Below are positions 7,480 to 15,791 of a stretch of DNA of 64,000 nt, piece by piece (the stretch's first letter is position 1; every line of letters starts with the position of its first letter). The stretch is taken from NCBI RefSeq assembly GCF_900155985.1, contig NZ_FTMA01000008.1, forward strand, positions 62,001 through 126,000, written 5' to 3'. The position numbers were made by a program, and so were the translations under genes. The DNA comes from Maribacter ulvicola. GTDB taxonomy: Bacteria; Bacteroidota; Bacteroidia; Flavobacteriales; Flavobacteriaceae. Below the pieces are notes generated by a model. That model did not search any database and was not told the origin of the DNA. It saw only the letters and a program-made list of their open reading frames with translations.

Positions 7480-8505
7480 ATGGATGATTTACGAAATGTG
7501 TTAAAACTATTCATGATAGTTTTCGTTTTAGTTGGCTTGATATTTTTATATCTTTTTAAACATGAGCCCAATAAAAGTAAAGACATTTTAACTGAAACTG
7601 AAGAAGTAGTTGAGGAGAAGGTTTGGCAACCTAAAGATGCTATTTCTGAAATAGAAAATATGCCTTTAGAAGTTAAAGAAGGATATTACTTAATTGCTAA
7701 GACTTCAAAGTTTATGGGTCCTGGGGCAGAAAAAGCTGAAGACAGGTATAGCGGTAACAACTTGGCATGTTCCAATTGTCATTTACAAAAAGGGGCACAG
7801 GCAGGTTCAGGTTCATGGGTAGGAATTTTAGAACGTTTTCCACAATTTGGCGGAAGAGGCAATAAAGTGGGTACTATTGAAGACCGAATTAATGGTTGTA
7901 TGGAACGTAGTATGAACGGTAGAATGCTTCCGCCAGATTCAGACAAACTTGTGGCTATTGTTGCCTATATGAATTGGTTGAGTGAAGGAGTACCTGAGAG
8001 CAGGAAAGCGGAGTTCAAAGGCTATCCAAAAATTAAGATTCCAGATGAAAAGGTAGACTTAGCTAAAGGTAAGGAAGTGTATACTAGGGAGTGTATTAGT
8101 TGCCATGGTAATGATGGAGCAGGGGTTTTAAGCCCTGTAGATAATAGCAGCTATACCTATCCGCCATTATGGGGAAAAGATAGCTTTAATGATGGCGCTG
8201 GTATGCACCGTGTAATTACAGCTGCTGAATTTATAAAAAGTAACATGCCCTATTTACAAGCAACCTGGGAAAACCCTAAACTGACCGATGAGGAAGCCTA
8301 TCATGTAGCTGGCTATATCAACAGTTTTACCAGACCTCATAAATTAAATACAGAGAATGATTACCCAGATAAAAAGCTAAAACCAGTATCTACACCGTAC
8401 GGACCTTGGGTTGATGATTTTTCTCCTGAACAGCACAAATACGGTCCTTTTAAACCCATAATGGATTTGTACAAAAAGCAATATGGTATTTTAAAGACAA
8501 AATAG
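7480..8505 (+). CDS. TsdA-like diheme cytochrome c (thiosulfate dehydrogenase family)
   Basis: 341 residues with an N-terminal membrane anchor (about 8-26) and two cytochrome c domains. Heme motifs are CSNCH (97-101) and CISCH (205-209). The segment EDRINGCMERSMNGRMLP supplies Cys140 in the place where TsdA uses a Cys as axial ligand to the catalytic heme. TsdA interconverts thiosulfate and tetrathionate in the periplasm. The domain order and the Cys make this assignment strong at family level, but the direction of the reaction and the true substrate are open. Neighbours (DsrE, DoxX, SoxB-like, SQR) support sulfur oxidation. Confidence 0.82.
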   Translation: MDDLRNVLKLFMIVFVLVGLIFLYLFKHEPNKSKDILTETEEVVEEKVWQPKDAISEIENMPLEVKEGYYLIAKTSKFMGPGAEKAEDRYSGNNLACSNCHLQKGAQAGSGSWVGILERFPQFGGRGNKVGTIEDRINGCMERSMNGRMLPPDSDKLVAIVAYMNWLSEGVPESRKAEFKGYPKIKIPDEKVDLAKGKEVYTRECISCHGNDGAGVLSPVDNSSYTYPPLWGKDSFNDGAGMHRVITAAEFIKSNMPYLQATWENPKLTDEEAYHVAGYINSFTRPHKLNTENDYPDKKLKPVSTPYGPWVDDFSPEQHKYGPFKPIMDLYKKQYGILKTK

Positions 8506-8564
8506 TATTGCAGGTAACATCAATTCTTTATCAGAAAATATTTGTATTAACTTTAACACGTTTA

Positions 8565-8580
8565 AGTAACAAATGTTACA
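8565..8580 (+). promoter_or_regulatory. Crp/Fnr-type operator and promoter for the 8618-11590 operon
   Basis: AGTAACAAATGTTACA matches the GTAAC-N4-GTTAC class. The -7 element TAATTTCG lies at 8602-8609, 21 nt away, predicting a start near 8614. An ATG at 8573 lies inside the operator and so cannot be the translation start of this transcript. Confidence 0.8.
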
Positions 8581-8617
8581 CACGGTGATGGTGCTTTACC
8601 TTAATTTCGTCACTGCA

Positions 8618-8980
8618 TTGAAAACTAATACAAACATAGCGTTATTACTTAGCTTTATCTTTTTAGCAAAACTTATTGCTATAGAAGCAAATGCTTTGAA
8701 CATTATATTGGGTGAAAACGTAATAGCTTTGGTAAAACCGAATTGTAAAAAGAAGAACACGTTAAGACCAACCAAGGATTCAACATATATTTCGGCAGGA
8801 GTTTTATTGGCTGATAAAGTTTTAGAAATAAATGAATTTTGTAACTCTCAGTTTAGTCTAGAGTTGTTTACTTGGAGTACTAATAATACAAAACCGTTTA
8901 GGGTTATCAATGAACATTTTTCTTCACGTCTAGATTATCGCTATTTGGATATAGCTTTTCCACCACCTCGTTTGGTTTAA
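8618..8980 (+). CDS. Small exported protein, function unknown
   Basis: About 120 residues with a hydrophobic N-terminal segment. The longest frame opens at 8573, inside the operator, and its first 15 codons span the promoter; I place the start at the TTG at 8618, just after the predicted transcription start, which gives a normal signal-like N-terminus (KTNTNIALLLSFIFLAKLIA). There are two Cys and a proline-rich end (IAFPPPRLV). I do not recognise a family. It is the first gene of a unit continuing with DoxX, a DsrE-like protein and a SoxB-like hydrolase, so a role in envelope sulfur chemistry is a guess from context only. Confidence 0.55.
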   Translation: MKTNTNIALLLSFIFLAKLIAIEANALNIILGENVIALVKPNCKKKNTLRPTKDSTYISAGVLLADKVLEINEFCNSQFSLELFTWSTNNTKPFRVINEHFSSRLDYRYLDIAFPPPRLV

Positions 8981-9102
8981 GTCTTTATTGCATTTAGATT
9001 AATTTAAGTCGGTGGCCATTCATTGTTTCTAATACCTAATAATCATGGTAGGAGCTATCTTTCAGGACCATCGCAAAATCAAGTTTTTTAAACATATTAT
9101 TA

Positions 9103-9495
9103 ATGACGACGAAAATTTTAATAAGTCGCCGTTCCATACAGCTATTACGTGTTTTAGTAAGTGGTATTTTCCTGATAGCAGGAATTAGCCATTTACTAAA
9201 AATAGATAAAACGGTAAAACGTATAGAGATGGCCAACTTTGGGAGTATTGCCTATTTTTTTGGCGATCCTCACTGGTTAGTGGTGCTCTCTGGCATGGTT
9301 ATGATTACGGCAGGTTTTTTATTCTTAATTGGATACAAAACAAAGTGGGCCGCTATGGTATTATTGGCGGTTTTAATACCCATAACACTAACAATTCAAG
9401 TAGGGCAAATAAGCACACTTGGACCATTATTTAAAAATATAGCAATTATAGGGGGACTCCTATTTTTTATACAAAATGATACCGAAAACTTTTAA
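9103..9495 (+). CDS. DoxX-family membrane protein
   Basis: 130 residues with about four membrane segments and the DoxX-like pattern of an early LLRVLVSGIFLIAGISHLL helix and a later FLFLIGYKTKWAAMVLLAVLI helix pair. DoxX/DoxD proteins include the large subunit of archaeal thiosulfate:quinone oxidoreductase, but most are of unknown function. It stands 12 nt before a DsrE-like gene and a SoxB-like gene, which supports a sulfur-linked role, perhaps passing electrons to quinone. Confidence 0.8.
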   Translation: MTTKILISRRSIQLLRVLVSGIFLIAGISHLLKIDKTVKRIEMANFGSIAYFFGDPHWLVVLSGMVMITAGFLFLIGYKTKWAAMVLLAVLIPITLTIQVGQISTLGPLFKNIAIIGGLLFFIQNDTENF

Positions 9496-9506
9496 AATAA
9501 ATTAAA

Positions 9507-9929
9507 ATGAAAACATACATATTTAGTTCATTGTTAGTAATGATAATGCTATTCAATACAACAAATACAAAAGCTCAAGACCTAGATCGTAATAAGAATA
9601 ATTATGTGGTCTTAACCAAGAAAGTACCTCAGTTACAGCCCATAATCTTAACGGCCCAAGCACTCAAGGCCGAGGAGGGTGATAAATTTGGCGATTTTCA
9701 GGTAATTATTTGTGGGCCACTTATAGGCGAAATAACAGATACTGAAAAAATGGGCAACTTTATTGAACAAGCACAAAAATTTAAAGTACAATTGCTTGCG
9801 TGCGGATTTTCACTTGATAAATTTAAAGTGGATAGAACAAAAATTCCAAGAGAAATCAGGATTGTAGAAAACGGTATTCTGCATAATTTTCAACTTCAGA
9901 ATAAAGGATATAAAAGCGTAAGTCTATAA
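9507..9929 (+). CDS. Exported DsrE-like sulfur-carrier protein (copy 2)
   Basis: 140 residues with a signal peptide (ending TNTKAQ). The body has the DsrE fold pattern with IICGPLIGEI in the middle and LLACGFSLDKF near the end, where Cys in the second block matches the sulfur-carrying position. It is only distantly similar to the DsrE-like protein at 6763. It is cotranscribed with DoxX upstream and the SoxB-like hydrolase downstream (2 nt gap), so it may present protein-bound sulfur to them. Confidence 0.75.
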   Translation: MKTYIFSSLLVMIMLFNTTNTKAQDLDRNKNNYVVLTKKVPQLQPIILTAQALKAEEGDKFGDFQVIICGPLIGEITDTEKMGNFIEQAQKFKVQLLACGFSLDKFKVDRTKIPREIRIVENGILHNFQLQNKGYKSVSL

Positions 9930-9931
9930 TT

Positions 9932-11590
9932 ATGAAAAACTATAAAATCAGCATCTTAAAAGCTAGTATCTTTTTAGGTGTTATACTATTTAGTGTAGCC
10001 TGTAAATCAGGAAAAAAGAATCTATTTGATAATAATACGACCAAAAATGACACTTTAAGCATTACAGTTTTACAAACTGCCGATATTCATGGGCAGATGG
10101 ATATACACCCGGAATTATTTTGGGAAGATGAAAAAATTGTCTTTAAAAACCGGGGAGGTCTTGCTAATATAAAAACACTTTTTGATCAAGAACGTAAAGC
10201 AAACCCAAATAAAACCATAATTGTAGATGGTGGAGATTTAATACAAGGTAGTGGTTATGCAGCACTATCAGAAGGTAAAGTCATGCAAGATGTTGTTAAA
10301 AATATGGGATATGATGTTATTATACCGGGCAATTGGGAAGTTGTCTATGGCAAAGATGTGATGAAGGAAATCATGCGAGGTTATAAAACCGATGTCATTG
10401 TACAAAACATGTTTAATGAAGACGATGAACAACCATTATTCCCTGCCTATGCCGTTAAAGAAATAGACGGTATTCGTTTAGGTTTTATCGGTATTAATGA
10501 TCCAGATGTTCCTGTGAGACAAAACCCAATATTTAGCAAAGGTATTGGTTTTAGCGGTCTTGATGGTAATTTAAAAAAAATGGTGGATGACATTAAGGCC
10601 AAAGAAAATATTGATGTCCTTTTTTTGGTGACGCATATTGGAATATTTAAACAATTAGAATTGGCTAATAACCCAATAGCAGAAAATGTAGACTACGTTT
10701 TAGGTAATGATACGCATGAACGCGTTCGCGAAATGATTGAAGGCAAATACGCAAAAATAACTGAACCAGGTGCTTTTGGTTCTTTTGTGGGAAAGCTAAC
10801 CCTTCATTTTGTAGACGGTAAATTGGTTGCGGACAAGTATAACCTAATAGATGTAGATCCAGAAATATATCCTGCAGACAAAACCATTCAAGCACTTGTA
10901 GATACCAAAAAGGAGCCGTTTAAAGAAAATCTAGAAACCATTGTTGGCTATACAAACACACCAATTTATAGATATTTAACTGTTGAAAATCCTATGGATA
11001 ATATGATTACTGATGCTGCCCGATGGAAAACGGGAGCAGATATCTCTATTTCAAATGGCTTTAGATTTGGAAATCCAATTGTACCACAAGACGAAAAACC
11101 AGCTCCTATCACAAGAGCTAATTTATGGAATTTATTGCCAGTTAACGAACCAATAAAAACAGGAAAAGCGACTGGTAAACAAATTAAAGATTGGTTAGAA
11201 AAAGAAATGCATAATGCTTTTTCTCAAAACCCAACGGAACGTTTTGGCGGTTGGCTTGTTCGGTTTTCTGGTATGAAGGTCAATTTTAATAGTCAGAATG
11301 AAAAAGGTAAACGAATAAATACTATAACGGTAAAAGGAGAACCCATGCAAGATGATGAATATTACACTATTTCTGCTTGTGTACGGCCAGGTGACCCAAT
11401 AGATAATTTATGTAGAATGGCAAATGTTAAGGATGTTGAAGTTAAAGACTATACCATTCACGAAGCAGTAGAGGACTATTTAAAGAAGAATTCACCGGTA
11501 TCTCCAACTTTGGAAGGTAGAGCATATTGCGACTACCTTGGCGAGTATTCTTTTTCAACCGTTCCACAAACCGATTATAAATTTCATTAG
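9932..11590 (+). CDS. SoxB-like / 5'-nucleotidase family dinuclear metallohydrolase lipoprotein
   Basis: 552 residues with a lipoprotein signal (SVAC, Cys24). The metallophosphatase core is complete: DIHG (D51, H53), GGD (D102), GNWE (N134), VTHIG and NDTHE, followed by a 5'-nucleotidase C-terminal domain. Where 5'-nucleotidases have GNHE, this protein has GNWE, replacing the catalytic His with Trp; SoxB thiosulfohydrolases likewise carry a Trp here. Together with DsrE, DoxX and TsdA-like neighbours this favours a SoxB-type role, hydrolysing sulfonate from a carrier Cys. No SoxYZ carrier is encoded in the window, so the partner is unknown; the DsrE-like protein just upstream is a candidate. 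A plain nucleotidase remains possible. Confidence 0.75.
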   Translation: MKNYKISILKASIFLGVILFSVACKSGKKNLFDNNTTKNDTLSITVLQTADIHGQMDIHPELFWEDEKIVFKNRGGLANIKTLFDQERKANPNKTIIVDGGDLIQGSGYAALSEGKVMQDVVKNMGYDVIIPGNWEVVYGKDVMKEIMRGYKTDVIVQNMFNEDDEQPLFPAYAVKEIDGIRLGFIGINDPDVPVRQNPIFSKGIGFSGLDGNLKKMVDDIKAKENIDVLFLVTHIGIFKQLELANNPIAENVDYVLGNDTHERVREMIEGKYAKITEPGAFGSFVGKLTLHFVDGKLVADKYNLIDVDPEIYPADKTIQALVDTKKEPFKENLETIVGYTNTPIYRYLTVENPMDNMITDAARWKTGADISISNGFRFGNPIVPQDEKPAPITRANLWNLLPVNEPIKTGKATGKQIKDWLEKEMHNAFSQNPTERFGGWLVRFSGMKVNFNSQNEKGKRINTITVKGEPMQDDEYYTISACVRPGDPIDNLCRMANVKDVEVKDYTIHEAVEDYLKKNSPVSPTLEGRAYCDYLGEYSFSTVPQTDYKFH

Positions 11591-11966
11591 AATAGGATAT
11601 TAATTGTTTTAAATGATAGATAGCAATAGAAGGTGTAAGTTTTTTTATGTTGACTAGAAACTCATTTCTTCTAGAAATTGCAACTGTGTACAGATATTTG
11701 AAAAATAATTGAATGAAAGTCCTTTGTATTTGAAAGAATTGATTCAAATTTTTGATTTACAGCACTATAAACCTATAGTTATCAAATAAATAATGGATTA
11801 AAGAAGGTGAAAACAATATTTTTCTGAAGTAAGAATTGGATTTTGACAACAGTTTTTGTTAAATTTTACCTTGCCGGCTTATCCATAGTAGTCATAATTT
11901 TGAACAATAGGGGTATAATTGGCAATTAGTTTAATGAGGCTGAAAATGAAAAATTGACACCTAAAA
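11591..11966. other. Intergenic stretch without a gene
   Basis: Between the convergent SoxB-like and SQR genes. AT-rich, no open frame with coding character on either strand, no operator of the type found elsewhere. Only the terminator at 11967-11996 is recognisable. Confidence 0.6.
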
Positions 11967-11996
11967 AAGAGGAGCTATCCTAAGATAGCTCCTCTT
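11967..11996 (-). terminator. Terminator after sulfide:quinone reductase
   Basis: Perfect 13-bp stem (AAGAGGAGCTATC / GATAGCTCCTCTT) with a 4-nt loop, followed on the minus strand by TCTTTTTTAG. It lies directly after the SQR stop codon. Confidence 0.88.
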
Positions 11997-11999
11997 AAT

Positions 12000-13310
12000 T
12001 TATACATTTGATCCTTTCATCATTTTATTCCAGTACAAGTAGGGGAGTCCGTATTTTTTAAGCATCCATAACCTCCAATGTTCTTTAGAAGAGTCGTTAA
12101 TTAGCATTCTCTTCAACTTAGGGTCTGGCGTAAAGTTGTTATCATAATCAAATTCTGCCAATACCATTTTACCGTAATCGGTAACCAGTGGACAAGATGA
12201 GTAGCCATTATATGCTTTGGTTCCTATTTTATGGGTTTTTATTAATAAATCTAGATTGTCAACTACAATAGGCACTTGTTTACGTATGGCAGCTCCTGTT
12301 TTTGCTGTTGGTAATGCAGCTACATCACCAAGACTAAAAATATTAGCGTATGTATTATGCTGCATGGTTTTATGATCTACATCTAACCACCCGGCGGCAT
12401 TTACTAGGGTAGATTCTTTTACAAATTTAGGAGCAACAGAAGGCGGTGCGGTATGCATCATATCATAATGAATACCATAGCGATTACCATCTACCGTTAC
12501 TTTCACATCTTTATAATTGTATTGAAATTTCTCATCTAACTTTAATTCATCCATTTTATTGCTTGAAATTACAACACAACCACCAGCAGTAATTTCTTGC
12601 CCCATTTCATACCAAGCAATTTTTTTATCACCATCTACCGCAACCAATTTATGGTGAAATCTTAGGTTGATATCCTTTCTATCTACAACCTCCATTAAGG
12701 TCTTGGCAATTTTCTTTACTCCGAAAATGACAGTTCCACCCGTAGCAAAAATGACATCGGTTTTCTTTCTAACCCCACTTTTTCTAAAGTGGTTCTCTGC
12801 CAAATACATTATTTTTTGTGGAGCTCCACCACATTTAATAGGTGTTGTGGGTTGGGTGAACAAGGCGGTACCACCTTTAAAGTTTTTAATAACGTTCCAA
12901 GTATGATTAGGGTCTGTATAATTACTACAAACCACTCCTTTATCTATAGCTTCACCTAAGCCGGGTACTAAGCTAAAATCATATGCAAGACCTGGTGCAA
13001 CTACTAAATAATCGTAGGTAATATCTCCTTTAGATGCAGTGTGTACAATATTATTATCGGGGTCAAAACCAGTAGCTTTATCTTTTATCCAAGTAGCATT
13101 TTTGGGCATAACCGATGACATAGGCCTAGCCGTTTTTTCAAAATCATACGTACCGGCACCTACTAAAGTCCATGCCGGTTGGTAATAATGTGTATCTGCC
13201 GGTTCAATAATTGCGACATCTTTTGCTTTTTTTTGAGAGATTAGCTGCGCAGCCACCATAATACCTGCCGTACCACCTCCAATAATCAATACCTGATGAT
13301 GTGAACTCAT
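12000..13310 (-). CDS. sqr: Sulfide:quinone oxidoreductase, SQOR type
   Basis: 436 residues. An FAD-binding Rossmann start (VLIIGGGTAGIMVAAQL), the redox Cys in PIKCGGAPQK, and a C-terminal half with YSSCPLVTDYGKMVLAEFDYD and LPYLYWNKMMKG all resemble the mitochondrial SQOR type closely. The enzyme is peripheral to the inner membrane; it oxidises sulfide to sulfane sulfur and reduces quinone, which makes the persulfide used by the dioxygenases encoded at 16226 and 17861. It is transcribed alone, between a strong terminator and the operator at 13368. Confidence 0.92.
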   Translation of the reverse strand: MSSHHQVLIIGGGTAGIMVAAQLISQKKAKDVAIIEPADTHYYQPAWTLVGAGTYDFEKTARPMSSVMPKNATWIKDKATGFDPDNNIVHTASKGDITYDYLVVAPGLAYDFSLVPGLGEAIDKGVVCSNYTDPNHTWNVIKNFKGGTALFTQPTTPIKCGGAPQKIMYLAENHFRKSGVRKKTDVIFATGGTVIFGVKKIAKTLMEVVDRKDINLRFHHKLVAVDGDKKIAWYEMGQEITAGGCVVISSNKMDELKLDEKFQYNYKDVKVTVDGNRYGIHYDMMHTAPPSVAPKFVKESTLVNAAGWLDVDHKTMQHNTYANIFSLGDVAALPTAKTGAAIRKQVPIVVDNLDLLIKTHKIGTKAYNGYSSCPLVTDYGKMVLAEFDYDNNFTPDPKLKRMLINDSSKEHWRLWMLKKYGLPYLYWNKMMKGSNV

Positions 13311-13367
13311 TTTGTTATTATTGTTTATATCAATACTATAAATATAACGGATATAAAATATATAATA

Positions 13368-13383
13368 CGTAACTAATGTTACA
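13368..13383 (-). promoter_or_regulatory. Crp/Fnr-type operator and promoter of sqr
   Basis: CGTAACTAATGTTACA matches the GTAAC-N4-GTTAC class. On the minus strand the -7 element TATATTTA lies at 13346-13339, 21 nt away; predicted start near 13334, ATG at 13310. Confidence 0.82.
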
Positions 13384-13437
13384 TAAAAATATCAACAAGA
13401 TACCTACGGATTGAGTAGTAGTATTCTAGCGGTAACC

Positions 13438-13644
13438 TTACTTTTTTATTTTACAAGTATTTGCACCTATTAAAGTGTACAATGGGCAAAAACTTACGAA
13501 AGAAGTCAATATAAAAATACCGGCAACGGCTAATACAATATAACCTAAAGCACCGGTTACGGCACCTGTAAAAAATGCAATTAGAAGCACCGCTGCAATA
13601 ATATATCTTATGAATTTATCTGTAGTTCCCATATTTTTTTTCAT
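13438..13644 (-). CDS. DUF2892 (YgaP C-terminal-like) small membrane protein
   Basis: 68 residues starting MKKNMGTTDKFIRYIIAAVLL with two membrane helices and a C-terminal VSFCPLYTLIGANTCKI, the usual DUF2892 pattern. Such domains occur fused to rhodanese in YgaP and next to sulfur-transfer genes. The open frame extends upstream to an ATG at 13770, only 5 nt past the predicted transcription start, which would add 42 residues with no match to the family; I prefer the shorter protein with a leader of about 130 nt. Controlled by the operator at 13809. Confidence 0.75.
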   Translation of the reverse strand: MKKNMGTTDKFIRYIIAAVLLIAFFTGAVTGALGYIVLAVAGIFILTSFVSFCPLYTLIGANTCKIKK

Positions 13645-13808
13645 AACACTTGTTTTTAATAGGTTTCTGTAATGTTGGCAATCTTTAGTAGACATATTAA
13701 ACAGAAGATCTAGTTGATAAATCTTAGCCTTTACCAAAGTACTATAATCTAAGTACGTGGCATATGACATTGGTCAGCTTAAAATTAATGGTGAAACATG
13801 GTTTCTAA

Positions 13809-13824
13809 AGTAACTTTGGTTACA
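13809..13824 (-). promoter_or_regulatory. Crp/Fnr-type operator between DUF2892 and desaturase-like genes
   Basis: AGTAACTTTGGTTACA. On the minus strand the -7 element TAATTTTA lies at 13787-13780 (21 nt). On the plus strand TATTTTTG lies at 13849-13856, 24 nt away, in front of the gene at 13874. The minus target fits the rule exactly; the plus target is probable but off by 3 nt. Confidence 0.8.
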
Positions 13825-13873
13825 ACGAGACCATTATTATTATTACAGTATTTTTGCAAAAAGCAATAGAGGA

Positions 13874-14749
13874 ATGGAAGCATATGTAGAAGCATTTTTT
13901 AAAGCGATAACGGGAACATTAAGTTGGACATGGAAATCCATCATTTTCGATGTACCCTGGTATCTTAACTATTTCTGGGGACTCATTTTAATATCACTTA
14001 TTGTTTGGGCACTTGAAATCTTTTTCCCCTGGAGAAAACAGCAGGGTGTTTTTAGAAAAGATTTTTGGTTAGATGGCTTCTATATGTTTTTCAACTTCTT
14101 TCTATTTGCCATAGCCATAAGTGGCATATATAAATTGTTGCAAGTGTTTTTTGAAGATATAGGTGTAAAGGCTGATAGTTTAGCCATTATAGATACCTCT
14201 AGCGGGCCAATGTGGGGTCAACTATTGTTATTTTTTGTGGTGTTGGATTTTGTACAATGGTTTACCCACACGTTATTGCACAAATATGCTTTTCTATGGA
14301 AGTTTCATCAAGTGCATCATAGTGTAAAAGAAATGGGTTTTGCAGCTCATTTACGTTACCACTGGATGGAGAACATTCTTTATAAACCTTTAAAAACTTT
14401 TGGTGTAATGATACTAGGCGGGTTTGAGCCAGAACAAGCTTACATAGTACATTTTGCAGCAATTGCCATAGGACATTTTAATCATTCTAACATAAAGATT
14501 ACTTGGGGACCATTAAAATATATTTTAAACAACCCTGTAATGCATTTATACCATCACGCGTATGACTTACCACCAGGTACCTATGGTGTTAATTTTGGTA
14601 TTAGCTTAAGCTTGTGGGATTATATTTTTAAAACCAATTACATACCAGAAGAAAGTGGTGATGTAAGATTAGGTTATCCAGGAGATGAGGATTTACCACA
14701 AGGGTTTTTAGGGCAGTTATCGCATGGTTTTAAAACAAAGAAGAAGTAA
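13874..14749 (+). CDS. Fatty acid hydroxylase / sterol desaturase superfamily membrane protein
   Basis: 291 residues with about four membrane helices and the His-box set of the superfamily: HTLLH, HQVHH and HLYHHAYD, plus an additional HFNHSN. These ligate a di-iron centre that hydroxylates or desaturates a lipid with O2. The substrate is unknown. Presence inside a sulfur island, divergent from a DUF2892 gene and behind the same operator, is unusual; related desaturase-like genes are not part of known sulfur pathways. Confidence 0.82.
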   Translation: MEAYVEAFFKAITGTLSWTWKSIIFDVPWYLNYFWGLILISLIVWALEIFFPWRKQQGVFRKDFWLDGFYMFFNFFLFAIAISGIYKLLQVFFEDIGVKADSLAIIDTSSGPMWGQLLLFFVVLDFVQWFTHTLLHKYAFLWKFHQVHHSVKEMGFAAHLRYHWMENILYKPLKTFGVMILGGFEPEQAYIVHFAAIAIGHFNHSNIKITWGPLKYILNNPVMHLYHHAYDLPPGTYGVNFGISLSLWDYIFKTNYIPEESGDVRLGYPGDEDLPQGFLGQLSHGFKTKKK

Positions 14750-14768
14750 CGGTTAATCACTTCTTCTT
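14738..14768. terminator. Hairpin between convergent genes
   Basis: Perfect 10-bp inverted repeat (AAGAAGAAGT / ACTTCTTCTT) overlapping the stop codon of the desaturase-like gene, with an 11-nt loop. T content after the stem is only moderate, so it is a weaker terminator candidate. Confidence 0.5.
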
Positions 14769-14784
14769 AAAGTTTCATTATAAT

Positions 14785-15054
14785 TTAGTCAGATAGTTTA
14801 CCCGTGGCGCAGCTTACAAAAGACTTCGCTTTTGAAAAAACGGAATTATCTTCATCAATACTAGGATAGCCAATAGATTTTAATTTGGTTTTTACTGTAG
14901 TAATATCTTCTTGGTTTATAGCATTAAAAGAAACCGAAGATGTTTCAACATTTACCGATACATTGGTAACATTGGAAATTTCTTCTAGTTTTGATATAAT
15001 TGTTTTGGCACAGCCACCACATTTTAAATTTTGAATAGGAATTATTGATGTCAT
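14785..15054 (-). CDS. Heavy-metal-associated (HMA) domain protein, probable copper chaperone
   Basis: 89 residues: one HMA domain with the metal site KCGGCAKTI at residues 11-19, then a short tail with one more Cys (VSCATGK). Cytoplasmic Atx1/CopZ-like proteins of this size carry Cu(I). It is 3 nt downstream of a heme lipoprotein gene. Copper supply fits the NosZ and cbb3 genes of the same window. Confidence 0.85.
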   Translation of the reverse strand: MTSIIPIQNLKCGGCAKTIISKLEEISNVTNVSVNVETSSVSFNAINQEDITTVKTKLKSIGYPSIDEDNSVFSKAKSFVSCATGKLSD

Positions 15055-15057
15055 ATC

Positions 15058-15687
15058 TTATTTATTTTGTTCCTGGTTAAAAGTTATACTCCATATACCT
15101 CTAACTTCATTCTCTTTATAACCAGTAGCCTGATCATACGGGTATTTGTCATTCAATAGAAGGGTAACTTTTGGATCTATATTCGTCTCTGGGACTCCAT
15201 GACAATTTAAGCACATGGTATTGGTAATAATAGGGGTATAGAATTTAGTAGTTCCGTTTTCATTCATTAATATAGGTTGGTAAGACTCGTTGTTATTAAT
15301 TTTTGATTTAAAAAATTCAATATACTCAAGCTCTTCTTTGTTTGCCTGGTTGTTGGTATTTCTAGGTTTGTCACTTACCCTTCTAATTTTTGCATTGTGC
15401 TCAACAGCCATGCTATCTGTAAGTGGGTACGCCTTTTCATTACAAAATTCTACAGCACCTACAGCACCGCTTTTTTGTAAACTGGCCATTAGGTTTTTGC
15501 CTAAAACTTTTTGGGTACTCTGGGCATATGATTTTCCTTTTTCGAGAAGAACACTATCATTAATAGTAGCAATTTTGCTAGTTTCTATAGTATTTGTGGT
15601 CTCTACTTTATTTCCATCTTTTACTTTTGGCGAATCTTTACAGCTTAGCACCAAAACAACCGCTAGTAATAAAAATATCTTTTTCAT
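15058..15687 (-). CDS. DUF3365 (Tll0287-like) c-type heme lipoprotein
   Basis: 209 residues with a lipoprotein signal (LVLSC, Cys16). A single heme motif CLNCH lies near residue 162 within the DUF3365 fold, which resembles a PAS domain carrying heme (Tll0287). Such proteins are thought to be periplasmic redox or gas sensors or electron carriers. Also visible is VEFCNEKAYPLTDSMA, the usual N-terminal family block. It forms an operon with the HMA protein. No operator of the window's type was found upstream. Confidence 0.8.
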   Translation of the reverse strand: MKKIFLLLAVVLVLSCKDSPKVKDGNKVETTNTIETSKIATINDSVLLEKGKSYAQSTQKVLGKNLMASLQKSGAVGAVEFCNEKAYPLTDSMAVEHNAKIRRVSDKPRNTNNQANKEELEYIEFFKSKINNNESYQPILMNENGTTKFYTPIITNTMCLNCHGVPETNIDPKVTLLLNDKYPYDQATGYKENEVRGIWSITFNQEQNK

Positions 15688-15791
15688 GAGTATAAGATTA
15701 ATAGTTAATTAAAAGGTTTTTAAGATCCATGTTGTTTTATTGTAATCTACTTATAATCAGTTGATTAATAAATACGAAGTATGTACTTGGT

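Noticed and set aside
8573..8617. First 15 codons of the longest frame over the small exported protein
   Set aside because: They span the operator and the -7 element, so they would lie upstream of the transcription start.
15741..15756. Half-palindrome TGTAATCTACTTATAA upstream of the DUF3365 gene, considered as another operator
   Set aside because: The right half does not match GTTACA and no -7 element lies at the expected distance on the minus strand.
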